64,000 nucleotides of DNA from positions 558,001 to 622,000 of the forward strand of contig NZ_FQUM01000003.1 of the NCBI RefSeq assembly GCF_900129025.1, written 5' to 3'. Within the stretch, counting starts at the first letter, position 1. Each line of letters starts with the position of its first letter. Of this stretch, positions 49,201 through 54,944 are shown piece by piece. A program made the translations under genes and the position numbers. This stretch comes from Mariniphaga anaerophila. Its GTDB lineage: Bacteria > Bacteroidota > Bacteroidia > Bacteroidales > Prolixibacteraceae. The notes under the pieces were generated by a model. That model saw only the letters and a program-made list of their open reading frames with translations. It did not search any database and was not told the origin of the DNA.

Positions 49201-52200
49201 GCGGTATTCCGGGGTAACGTCAAAGTTAAATGTCAAAATCGAGTCACAACCAGCGACGCTCGTTAATGTATGTTCGTAGAAACCGGCAACGCTGATTTGC
49301 TGACCGTACCAGTCAAACGGTACATCGCCCGCACAAACAGTCATCGGGATGGTGTCACGGTACTCAGGCGTAACATCGAAGTTCAGGGTCAATATGGAAT
49401 CACAACCCGCCACGCTGGTTAATGTGTGTTCGTAGAAGCCGGCGGCACTGATTGATTGGCCGTACCAATCAAACGGCACATCGCCCTCGCAGACGGTCAT
49501 CGGGATAGTGTCGCGGTATTCAGGTGTAACGTCAAAGTTCAGGGTCAATATGGAATCACAACCTGCGACGCTGGTTAATGTGTGTTCGTAGAAACCGGCG
49601 GCATTAATCTGCTGGCCGTACCAGTCAAACGGTACATCGCCCTCGCAGACAATCATCGGGATAGTGTCACGGTATTCCGGGGTAACGTCAAAGTTCAGGG
49701 TCAATATGGAATCACAGTCGGCGACGCTCGTTAATGTGTGTTCGTAGAAACCGGCGGCATTAATCTGCTGGCCGTACCAGTCAAACGGTACATCGCCCGC
49801 ACAAACAGTCATCGGGATAGTGTCACGATATTCCGGGGTAACGTCAAAGTTCAGGGTCAATATGGAATCACAACCCGCGACGCTGGTTAATGTGTGTTCG
49901 TAGAAACCGGCAGTACTGATTTGCTGGCCGTACCAGTCAAACGGCACATCACCCGCACAAACAGTCATCGGGATAGTGTCACGATATTCCGGGGTAACGT
50001 CAAAGTTCAGGGTCAATATGGAATCACAACCCGCGACGCTGGTTAATGTGTGTTCGTAGAAACCGGCAGTACTGATTTGCTGGCCGTACCAGTCAAACGG
50101 CACATCACCCGCACAAACAGTCATCGGGATAGTGTCACGATATTCCGGGGTAACGTCAAAGTTCAGGGTCAATATGGAATCACAACCCGCGACGCTGGTT
50201 AATGTGTGTTCGTAGAAACCGGCGGAACTAATCTGCTGGCCGTACCAGTCAAACGGTACATCGCCCGCACAAACAGTCATCGGGATGGTATCGCGGTAAA
50301 TCGGCGAAACATCCAGATTGACAGTCAGGATAGAATCGCAGCCCGATACCGACTGAAGCGTATCGGAATAGAAACCCGGGAAACTCAGCGACTGTCCCTG
50401 CCACAAATACGGCAATTCATTTTCGCAAGCTATGTAATCAGTGGTATCGCGGTAAATTGGTGAAACATCCAAATTAACCGTCAGGATAGAATCACAGCCC
50501 GATACCGACTGAAGCGTATCGGAATAGAAACCCGGGAAACTCAACGATTGTCCCTGCCACAAATACGGCAATTCATTTTCGCAAGCTATGTAATCGGTGG
50601 TGTCGCGGTAAATCGGCGAAACATCCAAATTAACCGTCAGGATAGAATCGCAGCCCGCTACCGACTGAAGCGTGTCGGAATAGAAACCCGGAAAACTCAG
50701 CGACTGTCCCTGCCACAAATAAGGCAATTCATTTTCGCAGGCTATGTAATCGGTGGTGTCGCGGTAAATCGGTAAAACATCTAAATTAACCGTCAGTATA
50801 GAATCGCAGCCCGATACCGACTGAAGCGTGTCGGAATAGAAGCCCGGGAAACTCAGCGACTGTCCCTGCCACAAATACGGCAATTCGTTTTCGCAGGCTA
50901 TGTAATCGGTGGTGTCGCGGTAAATCGGCGAAACATCCAAATTAACCGTCAGGATGGAATCGCAACCCGCTACCGACTGAAGCGTGTCGGAATAGAAACC
51001 CGGGAAGCTTAGCGACTGTCCCTGCCACAAATACGGCAATTCGTTTTCGCAGGCTATGTAATCAGTGGTATCGCGGTAAATCGGTGAAACATCCAAATTA
51101 ACCGTCAGGATGGAATCGCAGCCCGATACCGACTGAAGCGTGTCGGAATAGAAACCCGGAAAACTCAGCGACTGTCCCTGCCACAAATAAGGCAATTCAT
51201 TTTCGCAGGCTATGTAATCGGTGGTGTCGCGGTAAATCGGTAAAACATCTAAATTAACCGTCAGTATAGAATCGCAGCCCGATACCGACTGAAGCGTGTC
51301 GGAATAGAAGCCCGGGAAACTCAGCGACTGTCCCTGCCACAAATACGGCAATTCGTTTTCGCAGGCTATGTAATCGGTGGTGTCGCGGTAAATCGGCGAA
51401 ACATCCAAATTAACCGTCAGGATGGAATCGCAACCCGCTACCGACTGAAGCGTGTCGGAATAGAAACCCGGGAAGCTTAGCGACTGTCCCTGCCACAAAT
51501 ACGGCAATTCGTTTTCGCAGGCTATGTAATCAGTGGTATCGCGGTAAATCGGTGAAACATCCAAATTAACCGTCAGGATGGAATCGCAGCCCGATACCGA
51601 CTGAAGCGTGTCGGAATAGAAACCCGGAAAACTCAATGACTGTCCCTGCCACAAATAAGGCAATTCGTTTTCGCAGGCAATCAGCTCTATTGTATCGCGA
51701 GTGGCCGGGAATACTTCCACCCAAATGGTATCAGAATTATCACACCCATTTTCGTCCGTCACCTTATACACCAGTTGGTAACTGCCTGCCGGAGCATCTC
51801 TAAATTCAGGAGTAGCGCTGTCTGTTGCGCTCAGAAAGGCAATTCCGCCACCAGTCCACAAATGGGTATAAATTCCTGTTCCACCTTCTGAATAACCATT
51901 TAATACAAGAGTATCGCTTTCGCACATTTGCGCCGGGTCCGGAGTTATTTCGACCAACAACTCATCGGGTTGTGTGATATCCGCAGAATCTACTGCGGTA
52001 CACCCCAGTTCATCGGTAACCGACAAATAATATCTTCCGGAGGCCAGATTGGTAATTTCAGGTGTATCGGCAGTGAATCCATCCGGTCCGGTCCATGCAT
52101 AAGTGTAAACTCCTGTCCCTCCTGAGAGACTTGCCAGAACAGAGCCGGCATTTCCGCCGTAGCATGACTGGGAACTTGCTGTCAGAACAATTTCAGGCTG

Positions 52201-52818
52201 ACTTAAAATGACATCTACCGTTGAGATAGCTGGTTCACAACTCCCGGCGCTTCCCCGTCCGATGGCGGCGAGCGAAAGTGTAACACTGCCGGCAGCCAAA
52301 TCATTTTCGCCGGGGAAATAGGTCGGGCGGACTGCGCTAGCGTCACTGAAAGTCCCGTCTCCAAACGATGTCCAAATCAACACCGAATAATTGGATGCCG
52401 TGGCTTCCTCCAAAAAGATACTCTGACCGGCACAGGCCAGAATTTCATTACCGGCAAAGGCATCGGGAGCGGGAACAACTTCCACCTCGCCCAGCTCGTT
52501 GTTCACACAATCGTGCGAACTGGTTTGCTCGGCAGAAAGGCTGTAAATTCCAGGTTCAATATCCCAGAGAATAATAACTTCACTTCCCTGAATAGGTAGT
52601 CCGTCGCGGGTATCTGTAAAATCAGACCACTCGAACCTTGACGGAGTTACAATGGTACCATCTTCGGCCTCCAGTTGCCACACCCATGTTGAGCCCGGCT
52701 CCCCGTCGATACGATAGGTGCGTTCTGCACCCCGGCATACGGTATCAAATACCTGTCCGGTAGCTTTTGTTGCAGCCACCAGAAGGATTATCATGAATAT
52801 GTATGCCAGCCGTTTCAC
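40297..52818 (-). CDS. giant repeat-rich surface protein with type IX (type B) sorting domain
   Basis: 4173 residues. A signal peptide 'MKRLAYIFMIILLVAATKATG' opens it, followed by PKD/Ig-like N-terminal modules and one SprB-type module (about 215-285). Nine 52-residue repeats (about 374-841) and 36 related 52-residue repeats (about 842-2713) follow. Then come an Ig-like unit, two SprB-type modules, HYR-like modules with paired Cys, nine ~69-residue 'GPxC' repeats (about 3230-3860) and two Ig-like units with 'VLDNDSDANSELDV'-type turns. The last ~90 residues, opening 'FIPEGFSPNGDNVHDFFQI', are the gliding-motility-associated (CHU_C) C-terminal signal used by type IX secretion. It is probably an exported, surface-exposed adhesin or fibre. 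It lies 65 nt downstream of the 232-aa gene. Confidence 0.93.
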   Translation of the reverse strand: MKRLAYIFMIILLVAATKATGQVFDTVCRGAERTYRIDGEPGSTWVWQLEAEDGTIVTPSRFEWSDFTDTRDGLPIQGSEVIILWDIEPGIYSLSAEQTSSHDCVNNELGEVEVVPAPDAFAGNEILACAGQSIFLEEATASNYSVLIWTSFGDGTFSDASAVRPTYFPGENDLAAGSVTLSLAAIGRGSAGSCEPAISTVDVILSQPEIVLTASSQSCYGGNAGSVLASLSGGTGVYTYAWTGPDGFTADTPEITNLASGRYYLSVTDELGCTAVDSADITQPDELLVEITPDPAQMCESDTLVLNGYSEGGTGIYTHLWTGGGIAFLSATDSATPEFRDAPAGSYQLVYKVTDENGCDNSDTIWVEVFPATRDTIELIACENELPYLWQGQSLSFPGFYSDTLQSVSGCDSILTVNLDVSPIYRDTTDYIACENELPYLWQGQSLSFPGFYSDTLQSVAGCDSILTVNLDVSPIYRDTTDYIACENELPYLWQGQSLSFPGFYSDTLQSVSGCDSILTVNLDVLPIYRDTTDYIACENELPYLWQGQSLSFPGFYSDTLQSVSGCDSILTVNLDVSPIYRDTTDYIACENELPYLWQGQSLSFPGFYSDTLQSVAGCDSILTVNLDVSPIYRDTTDYIACENELPYLWQGQSLSFPGFYSDTLQSVSGCDSILTVNLDVLPIYRDTTDYIACENELPYLWQGQSLSFPGFYSDTLQSVAGCDSILTVNLDVSPIYRDTTDYIACENELPYLWQGQSLSFPGFYSDTLQSVSGCDSILTVNLDVSPIYRDTTDYIACENELPYLWQGQSLSFPGFYSDTLQSVSGCDSILTVNLDVSPIYRDTIPMTVCAGDVPFDWYGQQISSAGFYEHTLTSVAGCDSILTLNFDVTPEYRDTIPMTVCAGDVPFDWYGQQISTAGFYEHTLTSVAGCDSILTLNFDVTPEYRDTIPMTVCAGDVPFDWYGQQISTAGFYEHTLTSVAGCDSILTLNFDVTPEYRDTIPMTVCAGDVPFDWYGQQINAAGFYEHTLTSVADCDSILTLNFDVTPEYRDTIPMIVCEGDVPFDWYGQQINAAGFYEHTLTSVAGCDSILTLNFDVTPEYRDTIPMTVCEGDVPFDWYGQSISAAGFYEHTLTSVAGCDSILTLNFDVTPEYRDTIPMTVCAGDVPFDWYGQQISVAGFYEHTLTSVAGCDSILTFNFDVTPEYRDTIPMIVCEGDVPFDWYGQQISSAGLYEHTLTSVAGCDSILTLNFDLTPEYRDTIPMIVCEGDVPFDWYGQQISSAGFYEHTLTSVAGCDSILTLNFDVTPEYRDTIPMTVCSGDVPFDWYGQQISAAGFYEHTLTSVAGCDSILTLNFDVTPEYRDTIPMTVCEGDVPFDWYGQQISTAGFYEHTLTSVAGCDSILTLNFDVTPEYRDTIPMIVCAGDVPFDWYGQQISAAGFYEHTLTSVAGCDSILTLNFDVTPEYRDTIPMTVCSGDVPFDWYGQQISAAGFYEHTLTSVAGCDSILTLNFDVTPEYRDTIPMTVCEGDVPFDWYGQSISAAGFYEHTLTSVAGCDSILTLNFDVTPEYRDTIPMTVCAGDVPFDWYGQQISSAGFYEHTLTSVAGCDSILTLNFDVTPEYRDTIPKIVCEGDVPFDWYGQQINAAGFYEHTLTSVAGCDSILTLNFDVTPEYRDTIPMTVCEGDVPFDWYGQSISAAGFYEHTLTSVAGCDSILTLNFDVTPEYRDTIPMTVCEGDVPFDWYGQSISAAGFYEHTLTSVAGCDSILTLNFDVTPEYRDTIPMTVCAGDVPFDWYGQQINAAGFYEHTLTSVAGCDSILTLNFDVTPEYRDTIPMTVCEGDVPFDWYGQQINAAGFYEHTLTSVAGCDSILTLNFDVTPEYRDTIPMTVCEGDVPFDWYGQQINAAGFYEHTLTSVAGCDSILTLNFDVTPEYRDTIPMTVCEGDVPFDWYGQQINAAGFYEHTLTSVAGCDSILTLNFDVTPEYRDTIPMTVCEGDVPFDWYGQQINAAGFYEHTLTSVAGCDSILTLNFDVTPEYRDTIPMIVCEGDVPFDWYGQQISAAGFYEHTLTSVAGCDSILTLNFDVTPEYRDTIPMTVCQGDVPFDWYGQQISAAGFYEHTLTSVAGCDSILTLNFDVTPEYRDTIPMIVCEGDVPFDWYGQQISAAGFYEHTLTSVSGCDSILTLNLDVTPEYRDTIPMIVCEGDVPFDWYGQQISAAGFYEHTLTSVSGCDSILTLNLDVTPEYRDTIPMIVCEGDVPFDWYGQQISAAGFYEHTLTSVSGCDSILTLNLDVTPEYRDTIPMIVCEGDVPFDWYGQQINAAGFYEHTLTSVAGCDSVLTLNFDVTPEYRDTIPMIVCEGDVPFDWYGQQISSAGFYEHTLTSVAGCDSILTLNFDVTPEYRDTIPMTVCEGDVPFDWYGQQINAAGFYEHILTSVAGCDSILTLNFDVTPEYRDTIPMTVCSGDVPFDWYGQQINAAGFYEHILTSVAGCDSILTLNFDVTPEYRDTIPMTVCSGDVPFDWYGQQINAAGFYEHTLTSVAGCDSILTLNFDVTPEYRDTIPMIVCSGDVPFDWYGQQISTAGFYEHTLTSVSGCDSILTLNFDVTPEYRDTIPMTVCSGDVPFDWYGQQISTAGFYEHTLTSVAGCDSILTLNFDLTPEYRDTIPMIVCEGDVPFDWYGQSISAAGFYEHTLTSVAGCDSILTLDLTTIPELTVSITIAADQTDVMEGEQVIFTATPVNGGTNPVYAWFVNDVPVTGETSITYTYIPVDGDVVYATLLSDLDCAAPKPAESNRITVTVTTKPDDLEATLTAVSILCFGESTGAIDLNVSGGTAPYSFTWSNGATTEDLTNLPAGTYTVTITDNTGLSVQLSVDVIQPTEIILSATKVDVGFSADPIGSIDLTVSGGTDPYSYEWTGPNGFTSTSQDIDNLEGGAYIVLVTDANGCEASYALVIEAKDPQYSMACPPDLAFDCVGDEDPIFRNYHEFVAAGGSAVSDCVLNEPSFSGVEISRTGTCPTTIIRRYSILDGCGNELECFQTIIIDDNVSPRFPLNPYPAVVDCVDDVPAPFRDGRQGYIQFRQRYGSATDNCGIDESTFRFIDGYPTDEDCPKIQTVRRVYEIKDFCGNYARFYERIEVKDEISPAIVCPPDVAFEGELSDLVTLTGLAYSETEQNIPLSNAGSLGLTISDNCAVVSLSYHDVATGNCPAIVRRTFTVSDGCNENSCTQVITLDHKIIPEFDPIGPLCQFSKAPSLHDTSKNGITGKWTPATINTATYGTGIYTFVPGAGQCAVEVTMEIEITDEIIPEFDPIGPFCLNETPADLPTVSENGITGTWDPAVISTSKIGVFSYTFNPEAGQCAAPFVIEIVVTDEIASVFDPIGPFCLNSVPPALPDVSVNGISGTWEPITINTSAYGEFDYTFTPFEGQCAGPVTIKIEITDEQVPDFVQMGPFCQNTVAPDLPTVSENGISGSWSPSTIGTAVAGMATYVFTPDPYLCATSVTMRIEIIKEVVPVFAQIGPLCQNSVPPELPDVSTNGVSGNWSPSSIDTDVPGVFMFVFTPQGETCYKEDTMYIEIQQEIVPQVAPIGPLCLGEAPPTLPLTDVNGIAGTWKPSAVSTAATGEFEFVFIPDAGYACAINDTIIIEIQDNISPVFDVIGPVCQLDVPPALPNADLNDVTGTWSPDTIDTSTPGLYDFTFTPDAIFPCAVPVTITVEINTLIIPQFAPIGPLCQNSDAPDLPEANFNGVTGVWIPAVISTDQPGIFPYAFTPDDGFNCARPDTLYVEIMPSIIPEFAPIGPLCIGENPVTLPSTDKNGVAGTWEPAIVDISTPGVFEFVFIPDGAVDCAFNDTIQIEVIDNAPPLALNDSTVTLQNQTVMIAVLDNDSDANSELDVTSVRIIKNPENGTATASPLTGVVTYTPSVDFVGYDTLFYAVSDDGIPCDPLSDTARVVFEVKVPNNPPVAVNDSFSVMCFPLIEYVLPNDYDPDGDNFRIITWPMVDVQHGTVSIASDGAFVYMPDEEFVGIDTFVYRICDDGFPSMCDEATVWINVLPSVDCDGLPDDEEEIPTECSLFIPEGFSPNGDNVHDFFQIYCIEKYPDAIMRIFDRAGNKLFEKRNYGNLDKWGSDQNAWWWGNSEHTFTLGRGTVPAGNYLYVLELGNGEVRTGTVMVAY
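41245..43125 (-). repeat. nine ~69-residue repeats (IGP-C type) within the giant gene
   Basis: Each unit reads approximately 'P.F.PIGP.C....P..LP' then 'NGI.G.W.P..I.T...G...F.F.P....CA' and ends with an 'I.IEI.D' strand; boundaries are approximate. Copies differ at many positions, unlike the 52-residue arrays, so this is an old duplication. Each copy has two Cys about 45 residues apart that could bond within the unit. Confidence 0.85.
44680..50295 (-). repeat. 36 tandem 156-bp units (type B, 52 residues) in the giant gene
   Basis: Units begin 'RDTIPMTVC.GDVPFDWYGQ' and end 'GCDSILTLNFDVTPEY'. Variation is confined to a few positions (T/I and A/E/S/Q around the first Cys, Q-IS/S-IS/Q-IN before 'AG', V/A before 'GCDS'). 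Runs of adjacent units are almost identical at the DNA level, for example those beginning near 45911, 46067 and 46223. Each unit has two Cys. The array is an assembly-collapse risk, so the true copy number may differ. Confidence 0.95.
50296..51699 (-). repeat. nine tandem 156-bp units (type A, 52 residues) in the giant gene
   Basis: Units begin 'RDTTDYIACENELPYLWQGQ' (the first reads 'RDTIELIACENE') and end 'GCDSILTVNLDVSPIY'. Length and key residues (RDT, C, P, W, GQ, GFY, TL.SV, GCDSILT) match type B, so both arrays descend from one 52-residue module. A three-unit (468 bp) block is duplicated within the array. Confidence 0.95.
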
Positions 52819-52883
52819 TTTTTTCTAGTCTATTTTATTATCGTTTTGGTATTGATTTCAAAATTATCAGTTTCAATCATTTA

Positions 52884-53582
52884 TCAATCTTCCTTAATGT
52901 AAATTTTTGAGTTAACAGGTGTTGGATGAATAACCACTCCAATTTTTTGCGGTACCGTGTATGTATTTACCGTGCACTGGTCGGTTACTTCCATAATCCA
53001 GAAATCGGTTGTTCCCGGCTCTAGCACAGGCAGCGGTGCGAAATAAACAGGGTCAGTTAATCCGTTTAGGTTGACTTGGGCGGTTCCGTCGCCATAGGTG
53101 TACGTGACATCCCACGGCCCCCGCCCGGTGAGGATAATTTTTATCTCGGCCGGATCTCCGTAACAGTAGTCATCTGCTTCGATGGTTGCTTCGGGTTTAG
53201 ATTCTTCAACATCGATAAGGAATACCAGCAAATTGTTGGTACAGGCCACTTCATCCCAAACCATTACCCGGAGGAAATAACGTCCCGGGTCGAGGAAGTT
53301 TACACGAACCGTTGACCCCTGGTACATTCCATTTTCGAAATAAGGGGTTGGCCCTACATTGCCATCGTTGGTGGCAAAGTTTACCGTATTCCAGTCCAGT
53401 TCGGTGTACAGGTGCCAGGTGTACCGGTCGCCGGGCATTTCCACTACGCTGAATTCGTATGAGTCGCACTGATCTACAATAATATGCTGCACCGGTTTCT
53501 GAGCCATGGCAGACGCCACAACCAGAACCCCCAGAAGAATTCCCGGGATCCGACACATCATATGGTAAATCAGTTTTCTCAT
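52884..53582 (-). CDS. secreted PKD/Ig-like protein of the surface locus
   Basis: 232 residues with a probable signal peptide (hydrophobic 13-27, 'GILLGVLVVASAMAQ'). The remainder has two beta-sandwich-like halves: 'DQCDSYEFSVVEMPGDRYTW' resembles the N-terminal module of the 4173-aa giant, and 'DDYCYGDPAEIKIILTG' opens a PKD-like half. No sorting domain is present. It lies 65 nt upstream of the giant on the same strand with no terminator between, so the two are probably co-transcribed and may be partners in one surface structure. No enzyme motif is seen. Confidence 0.75.
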   Translation of the reverse strand: MRKLIYHMMCRIPGILLGVLVVASAMAQKPVQHIIVDQCDSYEFSVVEMPGDRYTWHLYTELDWNTVNFATNDGNVGPTPYFENGMYQGSTVRVNFLDPGRYFLRVMVWDEVACTNNLLVFLIDVEESKPEATIEADDYCYGDPAEIKIILTGRGPWDVTYTYGDGTAQVNLNGLTDPVYFAPLPVLEPGTTDFWIMEVTDQCTVNTYTVPQKIGVVIHPTPVNSKIYIKED

Positions 53583-53597
53583 CTAATAATAATTATA

Positions 53598-54944
53598 TCA
53601 CTTCCGTTCCAAGTTATCAGGCATTACTTTTTTCGCCTTTACTTTATCAGAGTTCGTGAGCTTAGCGTTCGTTTCTTCTTTCCCGACGTTGTCAGGTGTT
53701 GCACACGCTGACAAGTCTGAATCTGAAGCATCGGCTTTTAAACAAGCTGAAGAAACACAAGTTTCCAGCGGCTCCTTTTTTTGGATTCCAGAAATTACTT
53801 CTGAATTTTTCAACCTGTCAGCGTCGTCAGACCTGACAGCGTTGATGCTCGCTGAAACATGCGAAGACTTGTTCTTCTTGTTGACGTTGTCAGGTGTTGC
53901 ACACGCTGACAAGTCTGAATCTGAAGCATCGGCTTTTAAACAAGCTGAAGAAACACAAGTTTCCAGCGGCTCCTTTTTTTGGATTCCAGAAATTACTTCT
54001 GAATTTTTCAACCTGTCAGCGTCGCCAGACCTGACAGCGTTTAAACCCGCTGAAACGTTCAAAGCCTTGTTCTTCTTGTTGACGTTGTCAGATGCTGCGC
54101 ATGCTGACAAGTCTGTTCTGCCGGGAACTTCTATTTCGGTTGTATAATCGACTGCATTCAAATCCAGCCATTCTTCCATTTCTTCTACATCAATTTCTTG
54201 GGTGTGTTGATTTTCAAAATTATTTCGTTCATTAAACAGGCTCAATACAACTTCGCGTTTAAATTTTGTAGGTTTATTTGAAATACAAGTTAAATAGCTC
54301 GACCAGGGATACTCCAGCAGGTGGGTGCAGAATCCGTGATGAACAGGATTGTTATGAACATACAGGATGACCTTTTTCAAATACGCCTCATTACGTATCT
54401 GCTTCCGCTTAAACGGACGTTCGAATAAATTACCTGTCCCTTCAGTGATTTTATTGAAATAGCGGGTGTAAGCATTGAAAAGGTGTGAGAAATGACGATG
54501 TAACACCGGCTTTTTCATTTCCGCGTTATCAGAAATTTCGCATTCCGACATCTCAACCGTTTCCCACTTATGGGCTTCAAACCAGGCCTTATCTCTCTTT
54601 CCCACGCTCACGTCAGCCATATTTTTTTCAGCATTGCCGGAATCGCCAGACGCTGCCATATCTACGGAATCAACCTTCGGCCGATAAATATCCCGAACAA
54701 AAGTGTTCTGCTGCAACCCCGGATTGGCATACTTATAAACCACGTTCTCTTTTAGCCGAACGACCAAATGGAAATGATTTGGCATCAGCACCCAGGCAAA
54801 AGTCTCGGCCACCGGCGAAATATACTTGTCGTACAACGCCAGGAAATGCTCGTAATGAACCGGCTCCAAAAACAGATCTCTCCGGTTATTGCCACGATTA
54901 TAGATGTGATAATATTTCCCGTTTATCAATCTCTCGTATTTCAT
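53598..54944 (-). CDS. REP-associated tyrosine transposase (RAYT) with REP-encoded C-terminal extension
   Basis: 448 residues from the ATG at 54944 ('MKYERLINGKYYHIYNRGNN'); this ATG overlaps the stop of the preceding ORF as ATGA. The Y1-transposase fold is shown by the HUH motif in 'MPNHFHLVV' (His 57 and 59) and the catalytic Tyr about 195 in 'LYVHNNPVHHG'. Such enzymes, relatives of IS200/IS605 TnpA, cut single-stranded DNA at REP hairpins; they are typically about 150-250 residues. Here residues ~278-448 are unusual: they are the in-frame translation of the REP-type hairpin repeats (array 53685-54113). Whether the extension is made and tolerated is not known. Confidence 0.88.
   Translation of the reverse strand: MKYERLINGKYYHIYNRGNNRRDLFLEPVHYEHFLALYDKYISPVAETFAWVLMPNHFHLVVRLKENVVYKYANPGLQQNTFVRDIYRPKVDSVDMAASGDSGNAEKNMADVSVGKRDKAWFEAHKWETVEMSECEISDNAEMKKPVLHRHFSHLFNAYTRYFNKITEGTGNLFERPFKRKQIRNEAYLKKVILYVHNNPVHHGFCTHLLEYPWSSYLTCISNKPTKFKREVVLSLFNERNNFENQHTQEIDVEEMEEWLDLNAVDYTTEIEVPGRTDLSACAASDNVNKKNKALNVSAGLNAVRSGDADRLKNSEVISGIQKKEPLETCVSSACLKADASDSDLSACATPDNVNKKNKSSHVSASINAVRSDDADRLKNSEVISGIQKKEPLETCVSSACLKADASDSDLSACATPDNVGKEETNAKLTNSDKVKAKKVMPDNLERK
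53685..54113. repeat. REP-type hairpin array 1 (198-bp period) inside the RAYT 3' end
   Basis: Type-A hairpins (33 bp, arm TTGTCAG) start at 53685, 53883 and 54081; type-B hairpins (32 bp, arm CTGTCAG) start at 53812 and 54010. In each B-A pair the two are inverted relative to each other and start 71 bp apart, like a BIME. The period is 198 bp, a multiple of 3, and the whole array is open in the RAYT frame, giving 'DLSACATPDNV' from type A and 'NAVRSGDADRL' from type B. Confidence 0.85.

Noticed and set aside
44680-51699. Repeats with localised variation, considered as diversity-generating retroelement targets
   Set aside because: No reverse transcriptase or template repeat is in the window, and the variation is shared between copies in blocks, which fits unequal recombination and not A-specific mutagenesis.
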